From NCBI GenBank assembly GCA_003567495.1, contig PWZK01000351.1, positions 1-9,121 on the forward strand: a DNA stretch of 9,121 bases. The letters are read 5' to 3'. Below the pieces are notes generated by a model. It did not search any database. It had not been told where the DNA came from and was given only the letters and a program-made list of their open reading frames with translations. Positions 1-6,514 of this stretch are shown piece after piece. A program made the translations under genes and the position numbers. The stretch's first letter is position 1. The number at the start of each line of letters is the position of its first letter. The DNA comes from Candidatus Brocadiaceae bacterium (GTDB lineage: Bacteria; Planctomycetota; Brocadiia; SM23-32).

Positions 1-1245
1 GGCGGCGGTGTGGATATAATTGAAGCCGGCACCCCGCTAATCAAAAGCGAGGGGCTTGAAGCCGTAAGACGGCTGCGCCAGGAGTTTCCAGAGGCCGTCA
101 TAGCGGCCGATATGAAGGTCATGGACGCCGGACGCGTGGAGACCGAAACTGCCGCCAAGGCGGGCGCGGATATTATACATGTACTCGGCGCAGCATCTGA
201 CTCCACCGTAGCCGAGTGCGTGGATGCCGCCAGGCGCTACGATGCCGGCATTTGCGTGGACCTGGTAGGTCTTAGCGACGAACCGGCGATGGTAAAACGT
301 GCGGTGGAAGCGCAGCAGCTCGGCGCTCACTCGATATGCGTGCATACGCCCATAGACCAGCAGATGAGGGGCGAATCCCCTTTCAAACTGCTCAGAACCG
401 TCTCTGATGCGATTTCAATCCCGGTCGCTGTAGCCGGAGGCATTAACTCTGAAACCGCGCCGCTGGCCACAGAAGCCGGCGCATCGATTGTAATAGTGGG
501 CGGAGCCATAACAAAAGCACCCAACGCGCTAAAAGCCGCAGCTGAGATAAAAAAAGCTATAGATACCGGCGTACCAAAAGAAACGGAATTGTTTAAAAGA
601 GCCGGCATAAAAGACATCGCCGGCGTGCTGGCCAAAACTTCCGCGGCCGACCTTACCGAAGCGCTTCACAACTCCGGCGCCGTCGAAGGACTGCGACCGG
701 TGGTGGACGACGCCCGCATGGCGGGACCTGCGCTCACCGTCTGGACATATCCGGGCGACTGGGCGAAGCCCGTGGAAGCAATCGACCATGCCGAACCGGG
801 GCAGGTTCTGGTCATCGACTCGGGCGGAAGGCCGCCGGCCGTATGGGGGGAAAAAGCCACTATGAGCGCTATACAGCGCAAATTGGGCGGCGTGGTCATC
901 CACGGGGCCATAAGGGACACAATGAATATCAAAAAGATGAAATTCCCCGCTTTTGCCTCGTCCATCACACCGGTTGCCGGCGAACCGAAAGGACAGGGCA
1001 TGATCGGAGTTCCCATAAATATCGGTGGCTGCTATATTCGCACCGGCGACTGGATAGTCGGTGACGACGATGGGCTTGTAGTCGTTCCGCAGGAGAAAAT
1101 CGTGGAAGTCGCCAACCGCGCGCAATCGGTGGTTGAAAGGGAAAACAGGGAGATGTCAGAGATAGAACGCGGAAGTACACTCGGAGAAATATCGGAACTG
1201 ATGCGATGGGAAAAGCCCGGGAAAGGAAAAAATGAAAGAAAATAG
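1..1245 (+). CDS. hxlA: Fused 3-hexulose-6-phosphate synthase / RraA-like protein (5' partial)
   Basis: The reading frame is open from the first base, so the true start lies upstream and roughly 25 residues are missing. 414 residues are visible. Residues 1-190 are an orotidine-decarboxylase-type TIM barrel of the 3-hexulose-6-phosphate synthase (HPS) family, opening with VDIIEAGTPLIKSEGL and carrying the DxKxxD catalytic/Mg motif as DMKVMD (37-42). HPS joins formaldehyde to ribulose-5-phosphate to give hexulose-6-phosphate, or runs in reverse. Residues about 205-395 are an RraA-like fold (formerly called menaquinone methyltransferase), with GGVVIHGAIRD at 296-306 and GDWIVGDDDG at 349-358. 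The same two-domain order is known as a bifunctional HPS/RraA family, so the fusion is genuine and not a frameshift artefact. What the RraA half does is not established. It overlaps the next gene, its pathway partner, by 14 nt. The GTG at 10 is internal to the barrel and is not a start. Confidence 0.93.
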   Translation, partial: GGGVDIIEAGTPLIKSEGLEAVRRLRQEFPEAVIAADMKVMDAGRVETETAAKAGADIIHVLGAASDSTVAECVDAARRYDAGICVDLVGLSDEPAMVKRAVEAQQLGAHSICVHTPIDQQMRGESPFKLLRTVSDAISIPVAVAGGINSETAPLATEAGASIVIVGGAITKAPNALKAAAEIKKAIDTGVPKETELFKRAGIKDIAGVLAKTSAADLTEALHNSGAVEGLRPVVDDARMAGPALTVWTYPGDWAKPVEAIDHAEPGQVLVIDSGGRPPAVWGEKATMSAIQRKLGGVVIHGAIRDTMNIKKMKFPAFASSITPVAGEPKGQGMIGVPINIGGCYIRTGDWIVGDDDGLVVVPQEKIVEVANRAQSVVERENREMSEIERGSTLGEISELMRWEKPGKGKNERK

Positions 1246-1807
1246 CAACGGAGTGCTCGATACGCTCCATAAGCGGCTTGAGGAAATAAACGACCTGATG
1301 CACAGGATGGACGAAGATGCGCCGCAGGAATTAATGCGCCTGATTCTCGACGCCGATGCGGTCTTTGTCAGCGGAAAAGGACGCTCCGGATATATCGCAT
1401 CCTGCCTGGCCATGCGACTGATGCAGATGGGATTTACCGTGCATGTGCCCGGCGAAGCAACCTGCCCGCGCATAGGCCCCAAAGATCTGATGGTCGCGGT
1501 TTCATGCTCCGGCCAGACGGTAACAACGACTGAACTGGCGAGAATCTCTAACAATTCCGGCGCCGACGTGGTGGCAGTAACCGCGGACGCCTCATCGCCT
1601 CTGGCCGAGACATCCGACCACATAATACTTGTCCCGGTGCAGGGAGGAGATGTCAAAGAAAGCCACCGCTACGTAATAGGTCCTTACAACAACACGCTTT
1701 TTGAAGAAGCGCTGCTGCTGTATTTCGACGCCTTGATTAACTATATGCTGAACCACGAGGGTATCCCACCCGGTCGTCTCCAGGAAATGCACACCAATTT
1801 GGAATGA
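1232..1807 (+). CDS. hxlB: 6-phospho-3-hexuloisomerase (PHI)
   Basis: A 191-residue SIS-domain sugar isomerase, the usual full length for the family. It converts hexulose-6-phosphate to fructose-6-phosphate in the cytoplasm, the second step of the RuMP route. SGKGRSG (47-53) and SCSGQT (91-96) are the phosphosugar-binding loops. Acidic residues near 158-159 and the C-terminal MHTNLE match the active-site end typical of PHI. The ATG at 1232 is preceded by AAAGGA (1222-1227) and lies 14 nt inside the end of the HPS-RraA gene, so the two are almost certainly co-transcribed and translationally coupled. The adjacency to HPS makes PHI much more likely than another SIS isomerase such as arabinose-5-phosphate isomerase, and no CBS domains are present. 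Confidence 0.94.
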   Translation: MKENSNGVLDTLHKRLEEINDLMHRMDEDAPQELMRLILDADAVFVSGKGRSGYIASCLAMRLMQMGFTVHVPGEATCPRIGPKDLMVAVSCSGQTVTTTELARISNNSGADVVAVTADASSPLAETSDHIILVPVQGGDVKESHRYVIGPYNNTLFEEALLLYFDALINYMLNHEGIPPGRLQEMHTNLE

Positions 1808-1817
1808 CGTATCAGAT

Positions 1818-2714
1818 ATGAATCGCACCCGTAACCAAAACGATGGAAAAAAGGGCTTTTGCATTATAGGCCCCGGGCGACTCGGCACCGCGCTTGCCAT
1901 ACTCCTGAAAAAGGCAGGCTGGCGCTTCGTCGGGGCTATTGGCCGAAACGCCGCCGGTGCAAGCCGGGTGTGCGAGGCGATCGGCGGCGGGCATGCTACG
2001 ACAGAGCCAAAATATGTCACAAAAAAAAGCGACCTGGTGCTGATAACCACCCCCGATGACGCCATAGCCGGAGTCTGCGAGAACGTGGCCCGCCGCAAGG
2101 CTTTTTCAGCCGGTTCGGTCGTCGCACATTGCAGCGGCATGCTCACATCTTCCGTGCTTGCGCCGGCACGCACCTGCGGCGCATACACGGGCAGCATACA
2201 CCCGCTGCAGTCTTTTGCAGACACCCGGCAGGCTACGAAGATTTTGCCGGGCTCCTGCTGTTGCATAGAAGGACAAGAACCGGCACGTAAAATCCTTTAC
2301 AAAGTGGCCGAAGATCTGGGAATGCATGCTATGAATGTGGCGACCGATAAAAAACCTCTTTATCATGCCGGTGCGGTCATGGCATCAAACTTTTTGGTGG
2401 CGCTCCAGGACATAGCACTGGAACTCGAACGGGCGGCGGGTCTGAAAGAGGAAGAGGCACGGCCGGCAATGTTCCGGCTTTTTCAGGGCACGGCAGAGAA
2501 CATTAGAAATCTCGGCACTGTCGAAGCGCTGACCGGGCCGTTTGCAAGGGGCGACTGCGAGACCGTAAAGATGCACCTTGAACATATTCGCAAACACTGC
2601 CCCGCCGCAATGCCCGCATATAAAGCATTGGCCCTGCGGGCACTCGAGCTGGGTGTAAAACAGGGAGATATGGCTGAAAACTCCGCCAAAACCATCCGGC
2701 GGCTTTTGTCCTAG
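1818..2714 (+). CDS. Rossmann-fold and DUF2520 domain protein (putative NAD(P)-dependent oxidoreductase)
   Basis: A 298-residue protein with an N-terminal NAD(P)-binding Rossmann fold (GPGRLG at 18-23) and a C-terminal helical DUF2520 domain. The overall architecture resembles the ketopantoate reductase/6-phosphogluconate dehydrogenase superfamily. Family hallmarks are AHCSG (103-107), SIHPLQSF (126-133), YHAGAVMASN (182-191) and LTGPFARGD (238-246). These conserved His, Ser and Asn residues suggest an active dehydrogenase, but the substrate is unknown. Members elsewhere often lie near pantothenate genes, which invites a ketopantoate-reductase guess. Here a CoA gene (coaC) is in the same window but on the other strand about 3 kb away, which is weak support. 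It starts 10 nt after PHI on an ATG with no clear Shine-Dalgarno, so it probably reads as the third gene of the RuMP cluster. Confidence 0.85.
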   Translation: MNRTRNQNDGKKGFCIIGPGRLGTALAILLKKAGWRFVGAIGRNAAGASRVCEAIGGGHATTEPKYVTKKSDLVLITTPDDAIAGVCENVARRKAFSAGSVVAHCSGMLTSSVLAPARTCGAYTGSIHPLQSFADTRQATKILPGSCCCIEGQEPARKILYKVAEDLGMHAMNVATDKKPLYHAGAVMASNFLVALQDIALELERAAGLKEEEARPAMFRLFQGTAENIRNLGTVEALTGPFARGDCETVKMHLEHIRKHCPAAMPAYKALALRALELGVKQGDMAENSAKTIRRLLS

Positions 2715-2738
2715 CCCGCTTATTTAACGCGTTTCCAG

Positions 2739-2871
2739 CCTGCCTGCAGCAGGCAGGCGGCGCAGCTGCGAAGAAATCAAACGCCGCTGTATTCGTATAC
2801 TGCAAGTGAAGATTTCTGAAGCAGATGCGCCGCTGGGAATGCGCCCGTAGGGCCTGCCTGCTGCAGGCAGG
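2739..2871. repeat. Palindromic repeat element with a 19-bp palindrome at each end
   Basis: Both ends carry a 19-nt near-perfect palindrome: CCTGCCTGCAGCAGGCAGG at 2739-2757 and its complement form at 2853-2871. Inside these is a long imperfect inverted repeat. CGGCGCA (2758-2764) pairs with TGCGCCG (2826-2832), and AGAAATC (2772-2778) pairs with GATTTCT (2811-2817), with mismatched CTGC blocks between. CGCAGCTGCG at 2761-2770 is itself a perfect palindrome. The right side carries about 20 extra bases, including GCCCGTAGGGC. The whole could fold as one large hairpin. The same 19-mer recurs at 6548 and 9025, so this is a dispersed family and not a one-off terminator. Confidence 0.75.
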
Positions 2872-2975
2872 TAAACCGTCGTGCGAGCAGTTCAGGTGCA
2901 CACCGTGTGATCCTGACTGCCCGGGAAAAGCTGCTTAACATGCTGATTATAAAGCCGTTATTTTAATTAATGTCG

Positions 2976-3008
2976 TTGGTTTATGAAATATGCGGGCTAG
3001 AATATAAT
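2976..3008 (+). promoter_or_regulatory. Probable sigma-70-type promoter for the DUF3786/DRTGG pair
   Basis: TTGGTT (2976-2981) is followed after 16 nt by TAGAAT (2998-3003). A perfect TATAAT overlaps at 3003-3008 and could be the real -10. Transcription would start near 3010-3016, giving a leader of about 50 nt before the ATG at 3062. By motif only. Confidence 0.4.
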
Positions 3009-3061
3009 TGAATCTGCGTCGAAAATTTAACTGCCTGATTGCAACCTTCAGAACGCGAAAT

Positions 3062-3667
3062 ATGAAAAAGACCCCCTATAAAATCGCCAGAGACAAAAAA
3101 CTTGCCGACTTCAAAGCCGACCTTGATATCGGTATTCTGAAAAAACTTGGAGCTGAAGTTGAATCCGAAAGTGCTTTTACCCTGCAATTGCTGGGACGCG
3201 GATGCGTGGTCGAACTTTGTCCGTTCAGAATCTCCGTGGTTCCTGACGCTCACGAACCGTCGTTAACTTACCAGATATTGATACTCGACTACCTGTCGGC
3301 ACGCAATCCCCGCCGACCCTCAAAATTCGTATCTTTTGCAGATTTCCCGGAGGCGCGGGGCTACCTCAAGCCATACCGCGGGCGCGTGCTGCAAAGACTC
3401 GCCCACGGCGCCGGGGACTCTGAAAAAAGTTTTTTGCAGGCGGCACGGAGGGCGGGCGGCGAAAACGCGGGCAACGCGCCGAAACGGTTCATGTTCAGAT
3501 TTTTCCCGCTTTTTGAAATGCAGGTCGTAAGGTATGAAGCCGATGAAGATTTCCCCAGCTCCTGCAATATGCTGTTCTCAGACAACGCACTGGACCTGCT
3601 GAGCGTGGAAAGCCTGATAGTGTGCGCCGAGAAACTTGTCTCAGTGATGGAAGGAGAAAAAATATGA
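3062..3667 (+). CDS. DUF3786 domain protein, function unknown
   Basis: A 201-residue soluble protein matching the DUF3786 family along its whole length. It has an N-terminal YKIARDKKLADF helix, a central TYQILILDYLSA (about 69-80), then FVSFADFPEARGYLKPY (89-105), FRFFPLFEMQVVRYEADEDFP (about 145-165) and a C-terminal CNMLFSDNALDLL (168-180). The family is found mainly in anaerobes and has no proven activity. No membrane segment or clustered Cys metal site is visible. The ATG at 3062 was chosen because an in-frame TTG at 3008 overlaps the likely -10 box; the Shine-Dalgarno is weak. Its stop overlaps the next start as ATGA, so its product is probably made in step with the DRTGG protein. Confidence 0.85.
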   Translation: MKKTPYKIARDKKLADFKADLDIGILKKLGAEVESESAFTLQLLGRGCVVELCPFRISVVPDAHEPSLTYQILILDYLSARNPRRPSKFVSFADFPEARGYLKPYRGRVLQRLAHGAGDSEKSFLQAARRAGGENAGNAPKRFMFRFFPLFEMQVVRYEADEDFPSSCNMLFSDNALDLLSVESLIVCAEKLVSVMEGEKI

Positions 3668-4755
3668 AAAAACTGTATATAGCCGCCACCCAGCAACACG
3701 ACGGCAAAACCACATTATCGGTTGGGCTGTTTCTTGCGGCCAGAAAACGAGGGCTGAAGGCATGTTTTATGAAACCGGTCGGACAACGTTACATGCTCAA
3801 AGACGGAACACGCGTGGATGAAGACGCCCTTCTTTTCAAGAAAGCCCTGAACGCGGCCGGAGATATAGCCGGCATCAGCCCCATCACCATACCCAGAGGT
3901 TTCACCGAACAGTATATATTCAATCGGAATCGTGAAAGCATCCTTGGACCGATAAAAAGGGCCTTCAGGCAAATATCCGAGGGATGCGATGTGGCGGTTA
4001 TCGAAGGCACAGGGCACGCCGGCGTAGGCTCGGTAATCGATGCTTCCAACGCCGTCGTGGCGCGCCTGCTCGGAGCCGATTGCATTATCGCCGCCAGGGG
4101 CGGTATAGGACGCTGTATAGATGAAATATCCCTGAATGAAGCACTGTTCAGGCAAAACGACGTCAAGTGCCTCGGCACGGTCATAAACAAGGTTTATGAA
4201 GACAAATACGATAAGGTAAAGCGGATACTCGGGCGGGGTCTTGAAAACATAGGTGTCAATTGCCTCGGTATAATACCTTACAGAGCGGATTTGACATACC
4301 CTACAGTTGAGCTGGTGAAAAATGAACTGGGGCTGGAAATACTGAGCGGGGAGAATTTCACCGGCAACAGAATAAAAAATTCCATAGTGGCTGCAATGGA
4401 ACCGCAAAACATGGTAAGTTACCTGGGAGAGGGATGTCTTGTAATCGTGCCAGGCGACAGGGTGGATAACATCGTGACTTCCATAAATGCCCACCTTATG
4501 CAAAAAAATGCAGGTACTTCAAAAATATCCGGACTGCTGCTGACCGGAGGCCTGATGCCGCACCTGAGCATAGTGAACCTGCTTTGCCAGGTCGACGTGC
4601 CGGTCCTGCTTTCCAAAGAAGATACCGCCACCGCAGCCTATGCAGTGAAAGAACTTGTGGCCAAGATAGCGCCGGAAGACAGCGAGAAACTGGAAACCAC
4701 AAGGCAGCTGGTTGAAAAATACGTGGATCTGGATCGGATACTGGGGGGTAATTAG
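3664..4755 (+). CDS. BioD-like P-loop / DRTGG domain protein
   Basis: A 363-residue protein. Residues 1-215 form a BioD/CobQ-like P-loop domain, with the nucleotide-binding loop ATQQHDGKTT at 8-17 (Lys15) and an acidic IEGTGH at 113-118. Residues about 220-325 form a DRTGG domain, with VPGDR (262-266) and LLLTGG (291-296). This is the arrangement found at the N terminus of long-form phosphotransacetylases, but here it stands alone without a Pta catalytic domain. A regulatory or nucleotide-sensing role is possible but not shown. The start is decided by AAGGAG (3651-3656), 7 nt before the ATG at 3664, and by the ATGA overlap with the DUF3786 stop. An upstream in-frame start at 3622 would lack this. 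The stop codon (4753-4755) is the first triplet of a 64-bp inverted repeat, so the last residues may have been set by insertion of that repeat. Confidence 0.85.
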   Translation: MKKLYIAATQQHDGKTTLSVGLFLAARKRGLKACFMKPVGQRYMLKDGTRVDEDALLFKKALNAAGDIAGISPITIPRGFTEQYIFNRNRESILGPIKRAFRQISEGCDVAVIEGTGHAGVGSVIDASNAVVARLLGADCIIAARGGIGRCIDEISLNEALFRQNDVKCLGTVINKVYEDKYDKVKRILGRGLENIGVNCLGIIPYRADLTYPTVELVKNELGLEILSGENFTGNRIKNSIVAAMEPQNMVSYLGEGCLVIVPGDRVDNIVTSINAHLMQKNAGTSKISGLLLTGGLMPHLSIVNLLCQVDVPVLLSKEDTATAAYAVKELVAKIAPEDSEKLETTRQLVEKYVDLDRILGGN

Positions 4756-4858
4756 TATCTTATTTGTAATTATCTTGTTTTATTGGCAAATAGATTAATT
4801 TGAGACGCTGTAAGTGTCGTTGAAATAAAAAATTAGGAATTAGAAATTAGGAATGAGG
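4753..4858. repeat. Left arm of a long inverted repeat around coaC-dut
   Basis: Bases 4753-4816 match the reverse complement of 6448-6511 at 59 of 64 positions with no gaps. The match continues less well (one gap) through the AATTAGGAATTAG tract to about 4858, against 6407-6447. Similarity stops abruptly at 4753, which is the T of the TAG stop codon of the DRTGG gene. A further perfect 18-bp block, CGGCAACGGCGGGACGGC (4865-4882), is mirrored at 6276-6293. The two arms are therefore collinear, apart from about 105 extra bases in the right arm. Confidence 0.9.
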
Positions 4859-5034
4859 AATTACCGGCAACGGCGGGACGGCAATTAAGAATTAGAAATG
4901 TGGAATTAGGAATCAACGGCAACGGCAATGTGGAATGAGGAGTTGGTATTTACGGCATTTTTCCCTCATTCCTCATTTCTCATTCCTCATTCCACATTAT
5001 TTCACATTCCACATTCCTCATTCAAGATTCCGGC
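4822..5034. repeat. Degenerate short repeats (AATTAG / AATGTGG / AATGAGG type)
   Basis: The tract is built from 7-8-nt units such as GGAATTAG, GAAATTAG, GGAATGAG and GAAATGTG, interrupted twice by CGGCAACGGC blocks (4865 and 4916). From about 4963 the same units appear on the opposite strand (CCTCATT, CCACATT). This creates a perfect 14-bp inverted repeat, AATGTGGAATGAGG at 4927-4940 with its complement at 4985-4998 and a 44-nt loop. It lies between convergent genes (the DRTGG gene and dut), so the hairpin could help end transcription from both sides, although no U-tract follows. There is no gene in 4756-5043. Confidence 0.8.
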
Positions 5035-5043
5035 TTGTCCGGG

Positions 5044-5505
5044 TTACAGGCTGGTAGATCCGAAACCGCCGAGTCCGCGTTCGGTATCGTCCAGCCGTTC
5101 CACCTCGACCAGATCGGCCCGGCAGGTACGAGCGATAACCATCTGAGCTATGCGCATCCCCCGTTCGACCAAAAACTGTTCACCACCGAAGTTAGTCAGT
5201 ATAACGCCGACTTCGTTGCGATAATCGCTGTCGATCGTGCCCGGCGAATTCAGAACTGTTATGCCGTTTTTCAGCGCAAGCCCGCTGCGAGGCCGCACCT
5301 GTGCCTCGTATCCGGCCGGGATGGCCATGAAAATGCCGGTCGGAACCAGAGTCACCGAGCCGGGATCCAGTTCAAGAGGCTCTTTTACCGCCGCGCGCAG
5401 GTCCATACCACTGGCACCCTCGCTCATGTAGCGGGGCATCTCTATGTCCTCACACCCCTGCCTGCGCCTGACCAGCACGCTTACCCTGCCGCTTTCTTCA
5501 CACAT
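5044..5505 (-). CDS. dut: dUTP diphosphatase (dUTPase)
   Basis: A 153-residue trimeric-type dUTPase that hydrolyses dUTP to dUMP and pyrophosphate, keeping uracil out of DNA and feeding dTMP synthesis. All five family motifs are present in order: ASGMDLRA (31-38), RPRSGLA (71-77), [13 protein letters not shown] (89-101, with catalytic Asp92 and substrate-stacking Tyr95), RIAQMVI (118-124) and [11 protein letters not shown] (143-153). The last is the flexible P-loop-like tail that closes over the substrate. The ATG at 5505 was chosen because AAAGGCGGTG (5520-5511 on this strand) sits 5 nt upstream. A TTG at 5544 would add 13 unconserved residues and overlap coaC. It lies 25 nt downstream of coaC on the same strand, so the two are likely one operon. 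Confidence 0.95.
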   Translation of the reverse strand: MCEESGRVSVLVRRRQGCEDIEMPRYMSEGASGMDLRAAVKEPLELDPGSVTLVPTGIFMAIPAGYEAQVRPRSGLALKNGITVLNSPGTIDSDYRNEVGVILTNFGGEQFLVERGMRIAQMVIARTCRADLVEVERLDDTERGLGGFGSTSL

Positions 5506-5530
5506 TAAAGCACCGCCTTTATAAAATCCG

Positions 5531-6079
5531 TTACAGATTGACAACAGCCTTCACTATCTCATCAACCGGCGCCATACGTCCCGAGCGCCCCTCCTTTCCG
5601 CTTGCCAGCTCACCGGCTACCGGCCCGGCGAAATGAAATCCCTGCCTCTCCTTTAATTCCTCGACGTTATGCTGAACGGCCACATTTGCCCACATTCTGT
5701 CGTTCATGGCCGGAGCAATCAATTTTGCCCCGCCAAAAGCGAGCCACAGCGTGCTGAGGACATCGTCCGCCAGACCGCAGGCAAACTTGCCGATAATATT
5801 TGCGGTAGCGGGCACGACCGCCATAACATCCGCCCATTCGGCCAGTTCAATGTGAACCAGACCGGCTTCATGTTCGGGAATCCAGAGCGCGGTTGTCACG
5901 GGCCTGCCCGAGAGCGAACGAAATGTCGCCGGCCCTACCAGACGCCGGGCCGATTCGGTCATGACAACGCTCACCTCGCAGCCGCGATGCACGAGCCCCC
6001 TGACCACGCTGCACGCTTTGTAAGCGGCAATAGAACCGCTGACGCCCATTACCACCTTCTTTCCGCGCTCCTCTGACAT
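5531..6079 (-). CDS. coaC: Phosphopantothenoylcysteine decarboxylase (CoaC-type flavoprotein)
   Basis: A 182-residue FMN-dependent HFCD flavoprotein matching the N-terminal half of bifunctional CoaBC; the CoaB ligase half is absent. It decarboxylates phosphopantothenoylcysteine to phosphopantetheine in CoA synthesis. Visible motifs are [11 protein letters not shown] (12-22) for FMN, catalytic His76 in [20 protein letters not shown], and APAMNDRMW (122-130) with Asn125. The substrate flap reads [14 protein letters not shown] (156-169). The family normally has LACG here, so the catalytic Cys is Ser160 (codon AGC). This would be expected to impair the reductive last step unless another residue replaces it. 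The ATG at 6079 is fixed by GGAGGT at 6091-6086, 6 nt upstream; a TTG at 6094 is less likely. It is followed by dut. A separate CoaB must be encoded elsewhere if the pathway is complete. Confidence 0.9.
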   Translation of the reverse strand: MSEERGKKVVMGVSGSIAAYKACSVVRGLVHRGCEVSVVMTESARRLVGPATFRSLSGRPVTTALWIPEHEAGLVHIELAEWADVMAVVPATANIIGKFACGLADDVLSTLWLAFGGAKLIAPAMNDRMWANVAVQHNVEELKERQGFHFAGPVAGELASGKEGRSGRMAPVDEIVKAVVNL

Positions 6080-6111
6080 CTCGGCACCTCCCAAACGTAT
6101 ATATTCATAGA

Positions 6112-6130
6112 ACCACAGATGAACACAGAT
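6112..6130. repeat. CCACAGATGAACACAGAT block
   Basis: CCACAGAT and ACACAGAT are a near-duplicate of an ACAGAT-containing unit, placed just upstream of the coaC ribosome-binding site. Blocks of this kind recur in many bacterial genomes as low-complexity interspersed repeats; that is from memory, not from a search. It may overlap the coaC promoter region, where TATGAATATATA-like AT-rich DNA (6094-6110) follows on the minus strand. Confidence 0.4.
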
Positions 6131-6235
6131 TACTTCGAATCAGAATTCCCCAACCCGGAGAAGCCGAAAAAGCAGTTGCTGACACCTGGTTGTTAGTTGC
6201 TGGTTGCTGGTGAACGGCCAACGAATCAAACCAAT

Positions 6236-6277
6236 GAACACCGAATACCGAACACTGAACACCGAATACTGAATGGC
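6236..6277. repeat. Heptamer array GAAYACY, six units
   Basis: Consecutive 7-nt units run GAACACC, GAATACC, GAACACT, GAACACC, GAATACT and GAATGGC. The variation is almost wholly C/T at two positions. The array abuts the 18-bp GCCGTCCCGCCGTTGCCG block (6276-6293) that mirrors 4865-4882. Confidence 0.85.
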
Positions 6278-6303
6278 CGTCCCGCCGTTGCCGTTAATTC
6301 CAT

Positions 6304-6358
6304 ATTATGCCAAATGGCACCCCTACAACATATAGCGTAGGGTGACAGTTGGCATAAT
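6304..6358. repeat. Hairpin element 1 (55 nt)
   Basis: The outer stem ATTATGCCAA (6304-6313) pairs perfectly with TTGGCATAAT (6349-6358). The inner stem CACCCCTAC (6318-6326) pairs with GTAGGGTG (6337-6344) with one bulged C. The left half contains TGCCANNTGGCA (6308-6319), which is also found in the neighbouring hairpin. Confidence 0.85.
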
Positions 6359-6362
6359 CATG

Positions 6363-6406
6363 AATAGTGCCTCTCTGGTCACCTGCGGGTGCCAGGTGGC
6401 ACTATT
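6363..6406. repeat. Hairpin element 2 (44 nt), inverted relative of element 1
   Basis: The outer stem AATAGTGCC (6363-6371) pairs perfectly with GGCACTATT (6398-6406). The inner stem CTGG-CACC (6375-6383, one bulge) pairs with GGTGCCAG (6388-6395) around a TGCG loop. Read on the minus strand, it lines up with element 1 (shared TGCCANNTGGCACCC, then GGTGAC, then GGCA), so the two are diverged inverted copies 4 nt apart. Confidence 0.8.
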
Positions 6407-6511
6407 CCCCATTCCTAATTTCTAATTTCTAATTCTTATGTAAGAAACACTTACAGCGTCTCAATTAAATCTTTTTGCCAATAAAACAAGATAATTACAA
6501 ACAAGACACTA
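6407..6511. repeat. Right arm of the long inverted repeat around coaC-dut
   Basis: 6448-6511 is the reverse complement of 4753-4816 at 59 of 64 positions. 6407-6447 continues the match as an AATTTCTAATTTCTAATTC tract. Outer similarity ends at 6511. No target-site duplication is evident between the bases flanking 4753 and 6511. Confidence 0.9.
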
Positions 6512-6514
6512 CGC

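Larger units (their letters stand above)
2715..3061. other. 347-bp intergenic gap without a gene
   Basis: The gap between the RuMP cluster and the DUF3786 gene holds a palindromic repeat element (2739-2871) and a likely promoter (2976-3008). Nothing recognisable was found in 2872-2975 beyond an AT-rich run near 2945-2970. No U-tailed terminator hairpin was seen right after the DUF2520 stop codon. Confidence 0.7.

Noticed and set aside
529..1125. Long minus-strand open frame (198 codons)
   Set aside because: It lies opposite the well-supported HPS-RraA gene, has no family resemblance, and its composition looks like a reverse-strand shadow.
1592..2266. Minus-strand open frame of 224 codons
   Set aside because: It spans PHI and DUF2520 on the opposite strand. 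Both of those have clear motifs and this frame has none.
3715..4503. Minus-strand open frame of 262 codons
   Set aside because: It is antisense to the BioD-like/DRTGG gene, with no recognisable domain and no ribosome-binding site.
4928..5146. Small plus-strand frame of 72 codons
   Set aside because: Its first half is translated simple repeats (SSFLIPHS-like) and the rest is antisense to dut.
4753..6511. Transposon with its own transposase between the inverted repeats
   Set aside because: The only genes inside are coaC and dut. There is no transposase, recombinase or target-site duplication, so it is reported only as an inverted-repeat-bounded segment.
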